DNA of 64,000 nucleotides from Symbiodinium natans (Eukaryota; Sar; Dinophyceae; Suessiales; Symbiodiniaceae). Positions 54,534 through 63,466 of the stretch are shown here, piece after piece. Made by a program: the position numbers and the translations under genes. How positions within the stretch are numbered: position 1 is the first letter of the stretch; each line of letters begins with the position of its first letter. The stretch is from NCBI GenBank assembly GCA_905221605.1, contig CAJNDS010000413.1, positions 691,112 to 755,111 of the forward strand, given 5' to 3'. Under the pieces are notes generated by a model. It worked only from the letters and a program-made list of their open reading frames with translations, was not told the origin of the DNA and made no database searches.

Positions 54534-55979
54534 GCCATAAACCCTACGACCTCAAACCCTAAACCTTAAACGCCTCAGCCCCTTGATCCCATCCTCCAAA
54601 CATCCTAAGCTCCAACGCTTGCGAAGCCTAAGACCTTGTAAACCTCAACGGAGACCGGCTGGGCTCAAACCGCGACTTTAGACCTGCTTTAGCTCCAAAC
54701 GGAATCGAAACCTTATGGGTCTAGGGTTTAGGGAGATCCCTAAACCCGAAACCCACCCCATCAACTTGAAGCACTAAGCCCACTAAGCCACCTTGAACCG
54801 AAAAAAACTCCACCTTATGCCGCGGGCCGCCTACATTCTTTAGGGTTTAGGGTTTAGGGTTTAGGGTTTAGGGTTTAGGGCAGCTCATGAACTCCCTCTT
54901 CAAATCGCGTACCCCGTGCAGTGCCTCCCCCCCCCAAAAAAAAAAAGAAGAGCGGAACGCCTACCCCCTAAAGCCCAGATCCGATACTTGAGGTACTTCC
55001 CACAGTCTACAAGCCAGTAGGGTTTAGGGGCTTTGTTGGGGGTTTGCGGGTTTAAGTGTTGAGGCTTTGGCTTTACTGTTCGGAGTTTAGGGGTGTAGGG
55101 TTTAGGGAGTAGGGTTTAGGGTTGTGGGGTTTCATGCTCTGGTGAGGGTTGAAGAGTTTGCAGCCTAGACCACCCCCCCCCCCCGACCTCGGACCCTTAA
55201 TCGTAGGTACCCGAAACCCCCTAAAACCCCATATCCTGGACCCTACGAAACTCTAAAACCCTAAATTCTGAGCCGCAATGAACACCAAAGAGCACTGATG
55301 GGGTGTTTGCTAGGGTTTAGAAGGCTTCAAGTCTGAATCTGTCGGCTTTGGGTGTCTAGTTTTGAAAAAATGTTCAAAGCCCTTGAGCCCAGGGTGTTGG
55401 GGTTAGGGTTTAGGGTTTAGGGTTTAGGGTTGAGGGTTGAGGGTTTAGGCTTTAGGGTGTTACAAAACCTGAGAGCACTCCCCCCCCCCCCCCCCCCCCC
55501 CCCCCCCCACAGGTTTCTTTACTGGGCCGATCATTGGCGCTTTGCCAGAAGCCCAGCTGATTGTGGCTCTGGCCCACTCAAATCTTCATGCATGTATGTA
55601 CGTCGAGCTCAGAGGCTCTTCACCTTAAGCCCTGAACTCTACACCCTAAACCCTGAACTAAACCCAGGACCCTGAACCCTCGGCTAAACCCAAAGCCCTT
55701 TACTCCCCCTCCCCCGCATCCCAGCCAGCTTCATGGGACCCTTGCCTAAACCCAAGAGCACTTTCTAAGGCCCTGCACACCTCCCCGCAAAGGGCAGCCA
55801 GTCTTCCCTCCAAACTCTACCTGATGCACAGTTTCTTTCGCACTCCAGACTCTGCCTGGTGTAACCATGAACCTGAACCTGGATCAAGCAATCCGATACT
55901 TCAGGTTTAGGGTTTAGGGCTTACTGTTTAGGGTTTAGGGTCAGCCCATGTGTCCTTGGGCTGGGAGCGAGTCCAAGCT

Positions 55980-56085
55980 ACCCTAGACCCTCTCTCTCTC
56001 TCTCTCTCTTTCTCCCCCTGTCTCTCTCGATATATATATATATATATCTCTCTCTATATATATATGTGTGTGTGTGTTTTTAATT
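55980..56085. repeat. CT and AT microsatellites
   Basis: Successive (CT)n, (TA)n, (CT)n, (TA)n and (GT)n runs. Confidence 0.95.
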
Positions 56086-56247
56086 TATCTGTATGGTGAG
56101 TTCTCCGAACTAGGTGCTGCCTTCTGGGTGCCCTAAATATTAGGGGCCGCCTTAGGATAGTAACCCCAGCAAAAAAGTCATAGTTCAGAGAAGTGGCATT
56201 ATAAAAAGCCCCGAACGCGGAGGAAAAAGAAAGCAAGGCTGCAGACT

Positions 56248-56456
56248 TACTTGGAGGTTCATGGTACTTGTTAACCCAATTGTAACTCTACTTATAACCC
56301 AATTACAACCATGTTTGGGCACTTAGGGGCTTAATTATGAGTGGGTTATAAGTACAGATACTTAGGGGCTTAATTATAAGTGGGTTATATGTGGCTTAAT
56401 TATAAGTGGGTTATAAGTACAGTTATGACTGGGTTATAAGTGCCGTGAACCTTCCA
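56248..56456. mobile_element. Family A element with internal duplications
   Basis: The left arm TACTTGGAGGTTCATGGTAC and the right arm TAAGTGCCGTGAACCTTCCA pair. The interior has three copies of GGGCTTAATTATAAGTGGGT-like sequence, making it about 75 bp longer than the standard family A copy. Confidence 0.75.
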
Positions 56457-56557
56457 GGAAGCCCACAGAGCCATGAAGCCGTAAGCCTCTCCACCTTCCG
56501 TCCCTTCCAGATGAGCACACCCGGAACCTAAGAAGCCTCCCAAAACAGCCTCCTACC

Positions 56558-56614
56558 CGAAACCCTAAACCCTAAACCCTAAACCCTAAACCCTAAACCC
56601 TAAACCCTAAACCC
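56558..56614 (-). repeat. Interstitial telomeric array (CCCTAAA)n
   Basis: Eight perfect units. Confidence 0.9.
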
Positions 56615-57289
56615 CCGGTCAGGTCGGACCGGCTAACCTCCAAGTGGGGCCGCCGGCGACCGATCATCCTCGGAGGCTGCTTGGGGAGGGGACCGAGCTT
56701 AGGGTTTAGGGTTTAGGGCTTAGGGCTTAGGGCTTAGGGTTTGGGGTTTGGGGTTTAGGGTTCAGGGTTTAGGGCGCCCAGTGTTTCGGGTTTCGGGCGC
56801 CCAGTTCAAAGGGTGTAAGGTTTGGGGTTTGCGGCTGAGGGCTTCGGATGTAGACGGTTTGGGGAGTCAGTGGTAGCCTTGTCCTCGGAAAAAAACGCCC
56901 GCAACAAAACAAACACTCTTACCGCCTTGTCCCCTTGTTTTTTTTGGGAGGTTAGGGTCTTTTAAAAATCAAAGCAGGGCACCTTTTTTGTCCTCCTAAG
57001 CTACTGAGCAAGGCATAGGTCTGTAGAGTTTCGGGTGTTTTTGGGTAGGCTTCGGCCGCAGACGAAGACCCCCACTGTAGGACACCATAGAATTCCTTCA
57101 CCCCCCCCCCCCCCCCCCCCGGTTGAGTATAAGGGTTTAGGGTTTAGCGACTACCTACTGTGGTTGAGTACTGCACTGATATGACAAGAGGGAAATCCTG
57201 ACCAAATTAACTTGCCGGTGCTTAAGGGAGAGTACGGCGTAGATCGCTGGAAATCCCACATATGCAGCAGCAGTACCTATATCCACTCG

Positions 57290-57367
57290 ATTCACTCTCT
57301 CTCTCTCTCTTTTCTCTCTCGCTCTCTCTCACTCTCTCGCGATCCCCCTCTCTCCCTCTCTCTCACA
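57290..57367. repeat. CT microsatellite
   Basis: (TC)n with interruptions TTTT, GCTC and GCGATCC. Confidence 0.9.
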
Positions 57368-57751
57368 GGTACCCTGTAGATGGAGAAGTGCCACAAGCTA
57401 GGATACGAAAGGTCCCAAATCCCTTGAAACCCCCAGTATGAAGCCTACCCTGAGATTCATCTGCCCCTCACCTCTAACTGACTTGACAGGTCAGGTCCCT
57501 TCCTCGCAAGAAACATACCATGACACATACCTCAAAGCCACTACGAACGAGCACCCGCTGCGATCCTAAGCCCTGAACGCCTCAAAGGCACCAGACCTGG
57601 GTTTAGGGTTTAGGGTTTAGGGTTTAGGGTTTAGGGAACTTCCTAAACCCTGAACCCAAAACTCTCCATGCCAACCCCACTCCCCCCGCCCTCAACTGGA
57701 TGCCAGGACTGATCTCAACCTGGATCGCAGCCATGCTGTCACTGAGCCCGA

Positions 57752-57880
57752 AACATTAAACCCTAAACCCTAAACCCTAAACCCTAAACCCTAAACCCTA
57801 AACCCTAAACCCTACCCCTTAACCCCTTAACCCCTTAACCCCTTAACCCCTTAAACCCTAAACCCTAAACCCTAAACCTC
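57752..57880 (-). repeat. Telomeric array with embedded CCCCTTAA 8-mer variant
   Basis: CCCTAAA units (57752-57812) change to five copies of CCCCTTAA and return to CCCTAAA at 57856. The variant block is embedded within the standard array. Confidence 0.9.
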
Positions 57881-58544
57881 GACCGCAGGGTTTAGGGTTG
57901 GGTCTTCCCTAGCCCCTATACCCGAAACCCGCCCACCCGCCCAAACCCGAAACCCTCAGCCCTAAGTCCTAAACCCTATACACTACAGTGACAAGCCTTC
58001 AGCTTACCCCCAAAACCCTAAGCCCTAAGGCGTAAGGATGTGGTTTAGACCCCCCCCCCCCCAAGCCGATCGCCCTCAAAAGCGCTCGGCCAAGCCCGCC
58101 ATGAGCGCTGGAGGCAGCATGTGCATGTGTGTTAATATTGCATGGGTCACCTCTTCTGTTCTGATATATATATATATATAAGTATATGTGGATGTACATG
58201 TTTTGCTTGCGCATATTCATGACATGCATTTGCGTGTATTACTTATTTGGTTACTTCATATGCCACCTATGAAGATAGTTCTGTCGTAGTCTTGGGGATA
58301 TTTCGCTAGGGGTTAGCATGTAGGCATTTGGGCATTCAGGCTGCAGGGTTTTGGAAGTGCTCATGTTTTGTTGTTGGCCGAGTTCAAGAGGTCCGCTATT
58401 TCGGACCTCTAGGGTTTTGGGTTTAGGGCTTAGGGTTTGGTGCCAACGCCAAGCTGAACGCTTTATTGATTACGGCTGCCAGGAATTGAGCTTGCAGAGG
58501 GTGGCTACAGGTTTGAGGTTAGAAGCTCAGGGCCAATTGCTGAA

Positions 58545-58700
58545 TACCCCCCCCCCCCCCCGCCCCCCCACAACCACAACCACAACGACAACGACAACGA
58601 CAACCACAACAACAACAACAACAACCACCACCACCACCACCACCACCACAACAACAACAACAACACCAACAACACCAACAACAACAACAACAACAACATT
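58545..58700. repeat. Poly-C run and CAA/CCA trinucleotide microsatellite
   Basis: A C run, then ACAACC and GACAAC hexamers, CCACCA and ACAACA units. The poly-Thr frame is an artefact. This marks the boundary between the repeat-rich part and the gene array. Confidence 0.95.
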
Positions 58701-59044
58701 TCATTTCATTTCGAACGCATGTGCGGGTCATGTCCCACACCTTGGCGGGCATCGAGGGTGAAAATTAAGTGACCTACTCGTTCGGGACCTGGTCTGTTTC
58801 GATGTCCTGGCCATTGCAAGCCAGGTGGGTTGCGCTTCTGTACACGTCTCTGCGAGATTGGTCTTCAACCTCAGCAGGCAAGCTGGCAGGCAGGCCGAGT
58901 CTGGGGGGCATCAGCTATGCAGGCTGGCACTTGTGCATTATGAGGCATGGAGGCTTTTCTTCTGCAGTGCGAGCAGTGGTCTGGAGGTGTGATTAAGTCC
59001 AGAATTCGGACTAGAGGAACTTAGGGATGCTATGGTTCAGTTTG
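58701..59044. other. 3' flank of the tandem array
   Basis: Low-copy sequence downstream of the last ORF of the array (transcribed leftward). No telomeric words and no R motif lie to the left of 59045. The plus-strand frame at 58769-58996 (75 codons) has no recognisable domain. Confidence 0.5.
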
Positions 59045-59063
59045 CTGGAGGCGACCTCACTCG
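59045..59063 (-). repeat. R motif, copy 1 (3' end of the array's last ORF)
   Basis: Plus-strand CTGGAGGCGACCTCACTCG, 17 of 19 matches to the consensus. On the coding strand it contains the stop codon: GAG TGA GGT. Confidence 0.85.
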
Positions 59064-60349
59064 CATACTGGAACCAGGCTGGTTGTCCGATATGGGGACG
59101 CCAGAATGGCAGCTTCTCGGGCTCGAAGGAGGGACCGAAGCCGTCTACGATGAGAGGAGGTGAGCATCTTGAACACTATTGCGTAGGGCTTGTGCTCTTC
59201 GTAGATGTCATCATAGAGCGGATTGATGATTTGATAGAAGCGGAGGGCCATGCTGTTCTGGAAGTCTTGAGGATGATCCTCAGGGTTAGGAATGCCAGCA
59301 GTAGCTCGAAATGCAGAGTTGACTTGCTTGAGCAGGGCATCCTCGAAGAGCTCCAGTAGTTCACCTCGCGAGATCACCGTGTCCGTGATCATGGATCGAA
59401 TCCAAGAAACTTCCTCTGCATTGATCTCTCGAAGCAGCCACTGCCTGTACGTGACCAGATCCTCGCGAATTTGGTCCTGGTAGTGCGGAAGATGAGGCAG
59501 CAGAGCCAGGAGATGTTGGTCGTAGGACAAAGCATTGAGGTGATGGTCCTGATGTTGAAAGCGCCATCCGTTCTTAACTGGCGATGCCCCTTCGGCGGAA
59601 GAAGAGACTTTGAGCAGCTGCTGCACCCGGTATACTGTGGAGGCTCGCCTTAGCGCCTGCAGGTCGAAGTATTGAAGGTCCAGTTGCTTGTCATCGTGCA
59701 GACGAAGATTTTCAGGGAAGTAGTCCGAGCCTTGTCCTGGAGCATGCGATGGCTGTGACTGCTCAATGCCTGAGAGTAGGCGTGGAGTTGACGATCGCAT
59801 GAGAAGGTGTAGATGCGACAGGGCGTTGGCAATCATAAAGTGCACCTCACCTTGGCCGAAGTGGCGCGTCAGGTACGTCCAGATGCGCTGGGTAGTAGGC
59901 TCCGCATCTTCGAGCTGGAAGGAGTTCTGGCCAGGACCATCATTGGTGTAGTCTCGAATCGCCTGAGAGATGAAGAGGAGCTGGCGCTTCTGATGGTACG
60001 TCAGAGTAGGAGAGCGAGGCTCTGTCAGCATCATCTCTTCATGCTTCCGTTTTGCGGCCAAATTTCGGGGTGCAGTTTTGGGAAGGTAGAGCCGCAACTC
60101 TCCCATGTGCCGGTGAACTTTCTCCGCGAGCAGCTTCAAGAAGCTGCAAGTGCGCGAAGCTATCCGTATCTGGCGGTTCAAGTGTGGGATCGCTTCCCCC
60201 GCAGGGGTGCGTGAGGATGCCAGGTCCAGATTGCTCGCTGCGGCGGCGCCAGATGGAGTTGTAGGGTAAACCGGCAGCGGTAGGAAAAGAGACTCAAGAA
60301 GTACCTCCATTGCCTGTTCGCGGCTGAGGACGGGGTGAAGGTCTGCCAT
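59057..60349 (-). CDS. Tandem-family protein, copy 1 (unknown function)
   Basis: Intronless, 430 residues from ATG at 60349 (MADLHPVLSREQAMEVLLES...). The frame stays open further upstream to 60514 with only a GTG start. The ATG is preferred because it aligns with MEALPPVLSR in the 62154 copy. By eye it is about two-thirds identical to that copy and much less to the 60547 copy. Conserved blocks are LPLPVY (about 25-30), RQIRIASRTCSF (about 60), LAAKRKHEEMML (a basic, nuclear-signal-like cluster, about 100), YTNDGPGQNSFQLEDAE (about 140), LDLQYFDLQALRRAST (about 235), NGWRF and YRQWLLREI (about 325). The C-terminal block ALRFYQIINPLYDDIYEE is shared with the other copies. The protein is predicted helical, with no signal peptide, membrane segment or known catalytic motif. 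I do not recognise the family. The stop codon lies in R copy 1, and R copy 2 is 20 nt upstream of the ATG. Confidence 0.8.
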   Translation of the reverse strand: MADLHPVLSREQAMEVLLESLFLPLPVYPTTPSGAAAASNLDLASSRTPAGEAIPHLNRQIRIASRTCSFLKLLAEKVHRHMGELRLYLPKTAPRNLAAKRKHEEMMLTEPRSPTLTYHQKRQLLFISQAIRDYTNDGPGQNSFQLEDAEPTTQRIWTYLTRHFGQGEVHFMIANALSHLHLLMRSSTPRLLSGIEQSQPSHAPGQGSDYFPENLRLHDDKQLDLQYFDLQALRRASTVYRVQQLLKVSSSAEGASPVKNGWRFQHQDHHLNALSYDQHLLALLPHLPHYQDQIREDLVTYRQWLLREINAEEVSWIRSMITDTVISRGELLELFEDALLKQVNSAFRATAGIPNPEDHPQDFQNSMALRFYQIINPLYDDIYEEHKPYAIVFKMLTSSHRRRLRSLLRAREAAILASPYRTTSLVPVCE

Positions 60350-60369
60350 GGGCCTAGGTGGAAGTTCGC

Positions 60370-60388
60370 CAGGAGGGGACCTCACTCG
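60370..60388 (-). repeat. R motif, copy 2 (upstream of copy 1 ORF)
   Basis: Exact CAGGAGGGGACCTCACTCG on the plus strand. On the coding strand it offers GTGAG|G, which fits a dinoflagellate AG|G (trans-)splice acceptor 20 nt before the ATG. Confidence 0.85.
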
Positions 60389-60498
60389 TGCGAACCTGAG
60401 GGAAAACTTTGCGAGGAGAGCTGTGCTTAGTGAGGCTTGGCATGGGAAGATCGGAGCTACACGCTTTTTCCCGCAATGTGGGAAGATAGTGCAGTGAA
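60389..60498. other. Spacer between R copies 2 and 3
   Basis: 110 bp with no gene. In the frame of the downstream ORF it is open throughout, and the distance between the two R copies (129 bp) is a multiple of three. Confidence 0.6.
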
Positions 60499-60517
60499 CA
60501 GGAGGGGACCTCACTCG
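60499..60517 (-). repeat. R motif, copy 3 (after the stop of copy 2 ORF)
   Basis: Exact 19-bp consensus. It lies 29 bp past the TAG stop of the 60547 ORF, and in that ORF's frame it again reads GAG TGA GGT. Confidence 0.85.
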
Positions 60518-60546
60518 TTTGGAAGGCTATGGTGCTCGGACGGTCT

Positions 60547-61785
60547 CTAGCCCCGAATTTTGTCGTCTAGCGTCTGCTTCAGACGTTGACGATGTCGAAC
60601 GAGGAGCAGAGTCAGCGCCACAGCAAAGTTCTTATAGTCATCATAGACCTGGTCGTGGAGCGGGGAAAGAATTGTGATGACTCCTTGTGCCTGCTCGAGG
60701 TCTCCTTGGTCTCCTCCATATCTGTGTCGTATTTGTTGCCAGAGACTGTCAGCAAAGTAGCGATGGAGAGTGTCTCTAGGTAGAAGCTGATTCACTACCA
60801 GGTTGCGCACCCACAGGAAGTCCTCATCGGACAGAGGGGTTGACAGCCATAGGCGGTACAGTGTCAGGATCTCTCGGAGTGTCTCCTGATAGTGCGGGAT
60901 CATTGAAACCAGTTTGGTGTGGTAGTCCTCGTAGTCAAGCTTTGAGAGATCACGGTCTTGTTCAAGGAATTCCCAGCCATCTCGGATCTGTTCGCTGGCC
61001 GATGTAGGTGTGGAGGCCGTAATAGTCCGCAGTTGTTGTAGTAGGCGAAGCTGAAGTGATGCTCTTTTGAGCGTTCTGAAATCGTATGCGTCAAGATCAA
61101 GCTGATGTGGGTCTTGAAGCCGGAGGCCTAGGGGGAAGTATGCTTGGCCTTGCCAGTTCTCCTCCGTCGTTTGGGGATGCAGCTGGAGTAGGTTCCGTTG
61201 ATGTGCTGGAGTGAATTCAGACTGCAGAATGACCTTGGCCTGCTCTAAAGTGCGGAGCAGAATGGCATTCAGCTCTGATTGCGAGAGCCTCCTGGTGAGA
61301 TAATGCCAGGTTAAAGCACTAGCCTGATCGGCATCGGACGTGCTAAAGGACGGCGAGCCTTCTCCGTCATTTGTGTAGTTTTGGATCATGAGGGTGAGGT
61401 ACATGATTTGCTGGCGCTGGAGGGGCCCCATATTCGGGGGTAGGTGCGCTGAAGGCTGCTCGTCGTCGATGTGCTTGCGCTTACCTGCCAAGATACGTGG
61501 GCTAGCCTCAAGGGGTAGGGCAGTGTGTCTTCCCTCGCGCCAAGCCAGGTACCGATCCAAGTGACATATGAAGCTGCAGAGACGTGATGCTACTCGCATG
61601 CTTCGTTCTGCCATGCGTTCAAGGTCTTCTGTAGTGAAGAGGAGCCTCCTCGGGGCGAGATGAGTTTTTGCTGAGGCTGATGTGACCATGTGCTCACTGA
61701 TGCCGCCAGGTAGGTAGATGGTCGTTGGGACGTGGAGCGACTTCAGGAGAATCTCGAGCAGAACCTCGCGAGACGGTGAAGGCAT
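60547..61785 (-). CDS. Tandem-family protein, copy 2 (diverged, unknown function)
   Basis: Intronless, 412 residues, from ATG at 61785 (MPSPSREVLLEILLKSLHVP). It is clearly homologous to the other copies but much more diverged. It keeps SMRVASRLCSFI, LAGKRKHIDDE, YTNDGEGSPSFSTSDAD, YLTRRLSQSELN, LDLDAYDFRTLKRAS, GWEFLEQDRDL, PHYQETLREILTLYRLWL and ITILSPLHDQVYDDYKNFAV. Retention of all blocks in order, with one unbroken frame, argues that it is or was under selection rather than a decaying copy. It ends at TAG (60547), 11 codons before R copy 3, whereas two other copies end inside R. A degenerate R (copy 4) is 15 nt upstream of the ATG. Family unknown. Confidence 0.8.
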   Translation of the reverse strand: MPSPSREVLLEILLKSLHVPTTIYLPGGISEHMVTSASAKTHLAPRRLLFTTEDLERMAERSMRVASRLCSFICHLDRYLAWREGRHTALPLEASPRILAGKRKHIDDEQPSAHLPPNMGPLQRQQIMYLTLMIQNYTNDGEGSPSFSTSDADQASALTWHYLTRRLSQSELNAILLRTLEQAKVILQSEFTPAHQRNLLQLHPQTTEENWQGQAYFPLGLRLQDPHQLDLDAYDFRTLKRASLQLRLLQQLRTITASTPTSASEQIRDGWEFLEQDRDLSKLDYEDYHTKLVSMIPHYQETLREILTLYRLWLSTPLSDEDFLWVRNLVVNQLLPRDTLHRYFADSLWQQIRHRYGGDQGDLEQAQGVITILSPLHDQVYDDYKNFAVALTLLLVRHRQRLKQTLDDKIRG

Positions 61786-61800
61786 GGCTGGTTTGCTAGC

Positions 61801-61819
61801 CGGGTGGAGACCTCACGTG
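61801..61819 (-). repeat. R motif, copy 4 (degenerate)
   Basis: CGGGTGGAGACCTCACGTG, 14 of 19 matches to consensus. It lies at the same position relative to the ATG as copies 2 and 6. GTGAG|G is kept on the coding strand. Confidence 0.65.
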
Positions 61820-62118
61820 GTCAGCCTGTGTGGAGAGGCTGAGCCCGGCTGTGGCAAGCTTCAATGAAGCAGAAAGCTGCAGACTTTGAATGTGTTAGTA
61901 GGTGAATCAGCCAGGGCTGAGGCATTGGCGCTGCATCAGGCTCCAACTCTATCTGCAGGAAGACCTTATTGTCGGAGAATGCCGCAGTAGTCTTAGTGAG
62001 AAGGGACTGTGCTGCAGTTGGAGATGCAGGAGACTTTTCCGCTGCTTTAACTTGGCTTGCAAAAGGCTGCTGGTGTCCTAGTTGGACAGAGACGTTGCTA
62101 ACCTGGTGCTCTACTTTG
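61820..62118. other. Spacer between R copies 4 and 5
   Basis: 299 bp with no recognised gene. The word GGCTGAGGCATTGGCGCTG (about 61914) resembles GAGCTGAGGCGCTGGCACTG (about 63624) in the next spacer, a hint of shared origin. Confidence 0.5.
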
Positions 62119-62137
62119 CAGGAGGGGACCTCACAAG
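62119..62137 (-). repeat. R motif, copy 5 (after the stop of copy 3 ORF)
   Basis: CAGGAGGGGACCTCACAAG, 17 of 19 matches. It lies 16 bp past the TAG stop of the 62154 ORF. Confidence 0.85.
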
Positions 62138-62153
62138 CAAAGTTGCTGGCAGG

Positions 62154-63446
62154 CTAGGGTGCAAAAAGGCGAAGCAAGGACTGGTGCCTCTCGTGCGACA
62201 AAGTACGATGAAGTGATCGAGCCCGTTGGCGGTTCAGGGGAGTGAGCATCTTATAGACGATCGCAAACGGTTTGTACTCCTCGTAGACGTCATCATGTAG
62301 AGGATTGATGATTTGGTAGAAGCGAAGAGCCATGCTATTTTGGAAGTTCGGAGTGGAATCAACGTGGCGAGGAGACTCAGCACTGGCCTGAAGTGTATGG
62401 TTTACCTGCTTGAGGAGAGCATGCTCGAAAAGTTCCCGGAGTTCGCCTCTCGAGACTGCCGACTCTAAAAGTGTATCGCGGGCCCAGGCCGTCTCCTCTT
62501 CAGTGATGTCACGTAGGAGCCATTGCCTGTACATCACCAGGTTCTCTCGGATTTGGTCCTGGTAGTCCGGGAGGTGTGGCAGCAAGGCCTGGAGATGCTT
62601 GTCATAGGGCAATGAGTCGAGATGTTGCGCTTGTTGCTGGAAGCGCCAGCCATTGGTGACAGGCGACTCTCCGCCCTGGGTTGAGTGAGATATCTTGAGA
62701 AGCTGCTGTACTCGATATATCGTCGACGCACGCCTGAGTGCCTGAAGGTCGAAGTATTGGAGATCCAAGTGTTTGTCTTCGGGTAGGCCTAGATGTGGGG
62801 GAAAAAAACCCTGACCTTGTCCCGGAGCCATGGACGGCTGCGACTGCTCCATGCTTGACATCAGACATGGTGTCGCCGACTTCATCAGGAGGTGGAGATG
62901 CGACAAGGCGGTGTCTATCATAAAGTTGATCTCTCCTTTGGCAAAGTGGCGGGTTAGGTACGTCCAAATTCGCAGTGCGGTATTCTCCGCATCTTCGAGT
63001 TGAAAGGAGTTTTGACCTGGGCCATCATTTGTGTAGTCCCTGATCGCCTGAGATATGAAGATGAGCTGACGCCGCCGAAGATAAGTCAGAGTGTTCTCCT
63101 GAGGCTCGTGGAGCATCATTTCCTCGTGCTTACGTTTGGCTGCTAGCTGTCGAGTGGCAGTCTTGGGGAGGTAGAGTCGAAGGTCACCCAGTCTCCAGTT
63201 GATCTTCTCCGTGAGCAGTTTCATGAAGCTGCAGGTGCGGGAAGCTATGCGTATCTGACGGTCTGAGTGCCGGAGGGCGTCGTCTGCCGGGATACGTGTA
63301 GATGCCATGTGTATAGCGCTGGCCTCGTGGTCTCCCGAGGAGGATGCAGGGTAAACCGGAAGCGGGAGGAAAAGGGATTCCAGAAGCACCTCCATGGTTT
63401 TATCCCTGCTCAGCACCGGAGGGAGGGCCTCCATGGTCAGGCTCAT
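62154..63446 (-). CDS. Tandem-family protein, copy 3 (unknown function)
   Basis: Intronless, 430 residues from ATG at 63446 (MSLTMEALPPVLSRDKTMEV). The second Met (63434) aligns exactly with the start of copy 1, and it leaves 13 nt to R copy 6, like the 15-20 nt seen in the other copies. The true start may therefore be 63434 (426 residues). It shares with copy 1 long identical stretches such as RQIRIASRTCSF, LAAKRKHEEMML, the YTNDGPGQNSFQLEDAE block, LDLQYFDLQALRRAST and NSMALRFYQIINPL. The C-terminal tail (SHERHQSLLRLFAP) differs from copy 1. No membrane segment, signal peptide or known catalytic site is seen. Its high similarity to copy 1, with copy 2 in between, suggests recent duplication or gene conversion. 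Family unknown. Confidence 0.8.
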   Translation of the reverse strand: MSLTMEALPPVLSRDKTMEVLLESLFLPLPVYPASSSGDHEASAIHMASTRIPADDALRHSDRQIRIASRTCSFMKLLTEKINWRLGDLRLYLPKTATRQLAAKRKHEEMMLHEPQENTLTYLRRRQLIFISQAIRDYTNDGPGQNSFQLEDAENTALRIWTYLTRHFAKGEINFMIDTALSHLHLLMKSATPCLMSSMEQSQPSMAPGQGQGFFPPHLGLPEDKHLDLQYFDLQALRRASTIYRVQQLLKISHSTQGGESPVTNGWRFQQQAQHLDSLPYDKHLQALLPHLPDYQDQIRENLVMYRQWLLRDITEEETAWARDTLLESAVSRGELRELFEHALLKQVNHTLQASAESPRHVDSTPNFQNSMALRFYQIINPLHDDVYEEYKPFAIVYKMLTPLNRQRARSLHRTLSHERHQSLLRLFAP

Positions 63447-63447
63447 A

Positions 63448-63466
63448 CAGGAGGGGACCTCACTCG
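63448..63466 (-). repeat. R motif, copy 6 (upstream of copy 3 ORF)
   Basis: Exact 19-bp consensus. On the coding strand GTGAG|GTCCCCTCCTGT runs straight into ATG, so a trans-spliced transcript would have only a 12-nt native leader before the first ATG. Confidence 0.85.

Larger units (their letters stand above)
50319..58540. other. Gene-poor repeat block
   Basis: The block contains telomeric arrays (52300, 56558, 57752), an 8-mer variant array (50833), family A, B, D and I elements and one larger inverted-repeat element. Low-copy stretches at 50460-50640, 51070-51480, 52950-53460, 53800-54150 and 55500-55620 show no recognisable domain. In 53880-54110 a 'CCCAGAGTGTCCCTGGAGTGCC' word recurs about six times, an imperfect 30-bp tandem repeat. 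Poly-C runs lie at about 51886, 55481-55508, 57102-57120 and 58052. Confidence 0.55.

Noticed and set aside
1232-57880. CRISPR array or satellite centromere as an explanation of the repeats
   Set aside because: The units are telomere-type heptamers without spacers, and the rest are dispersed inverted repeats. No cas-like genes or regular repeat-spacer structure are present.
59027-60264. Several plus-strand frames opposite the tandem genes
   Set aside because: They are the antisense of the conserved minus-strand genes and share no similarity among the copies.
60349-60514. N-terminal extension of copy 1
   Set aside because: It begins only at a GTG, crosses the spacer and R copies, and has no counterpart in copies 2 and 3. 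The ATG at 60349 aligns with the start of copy 3.
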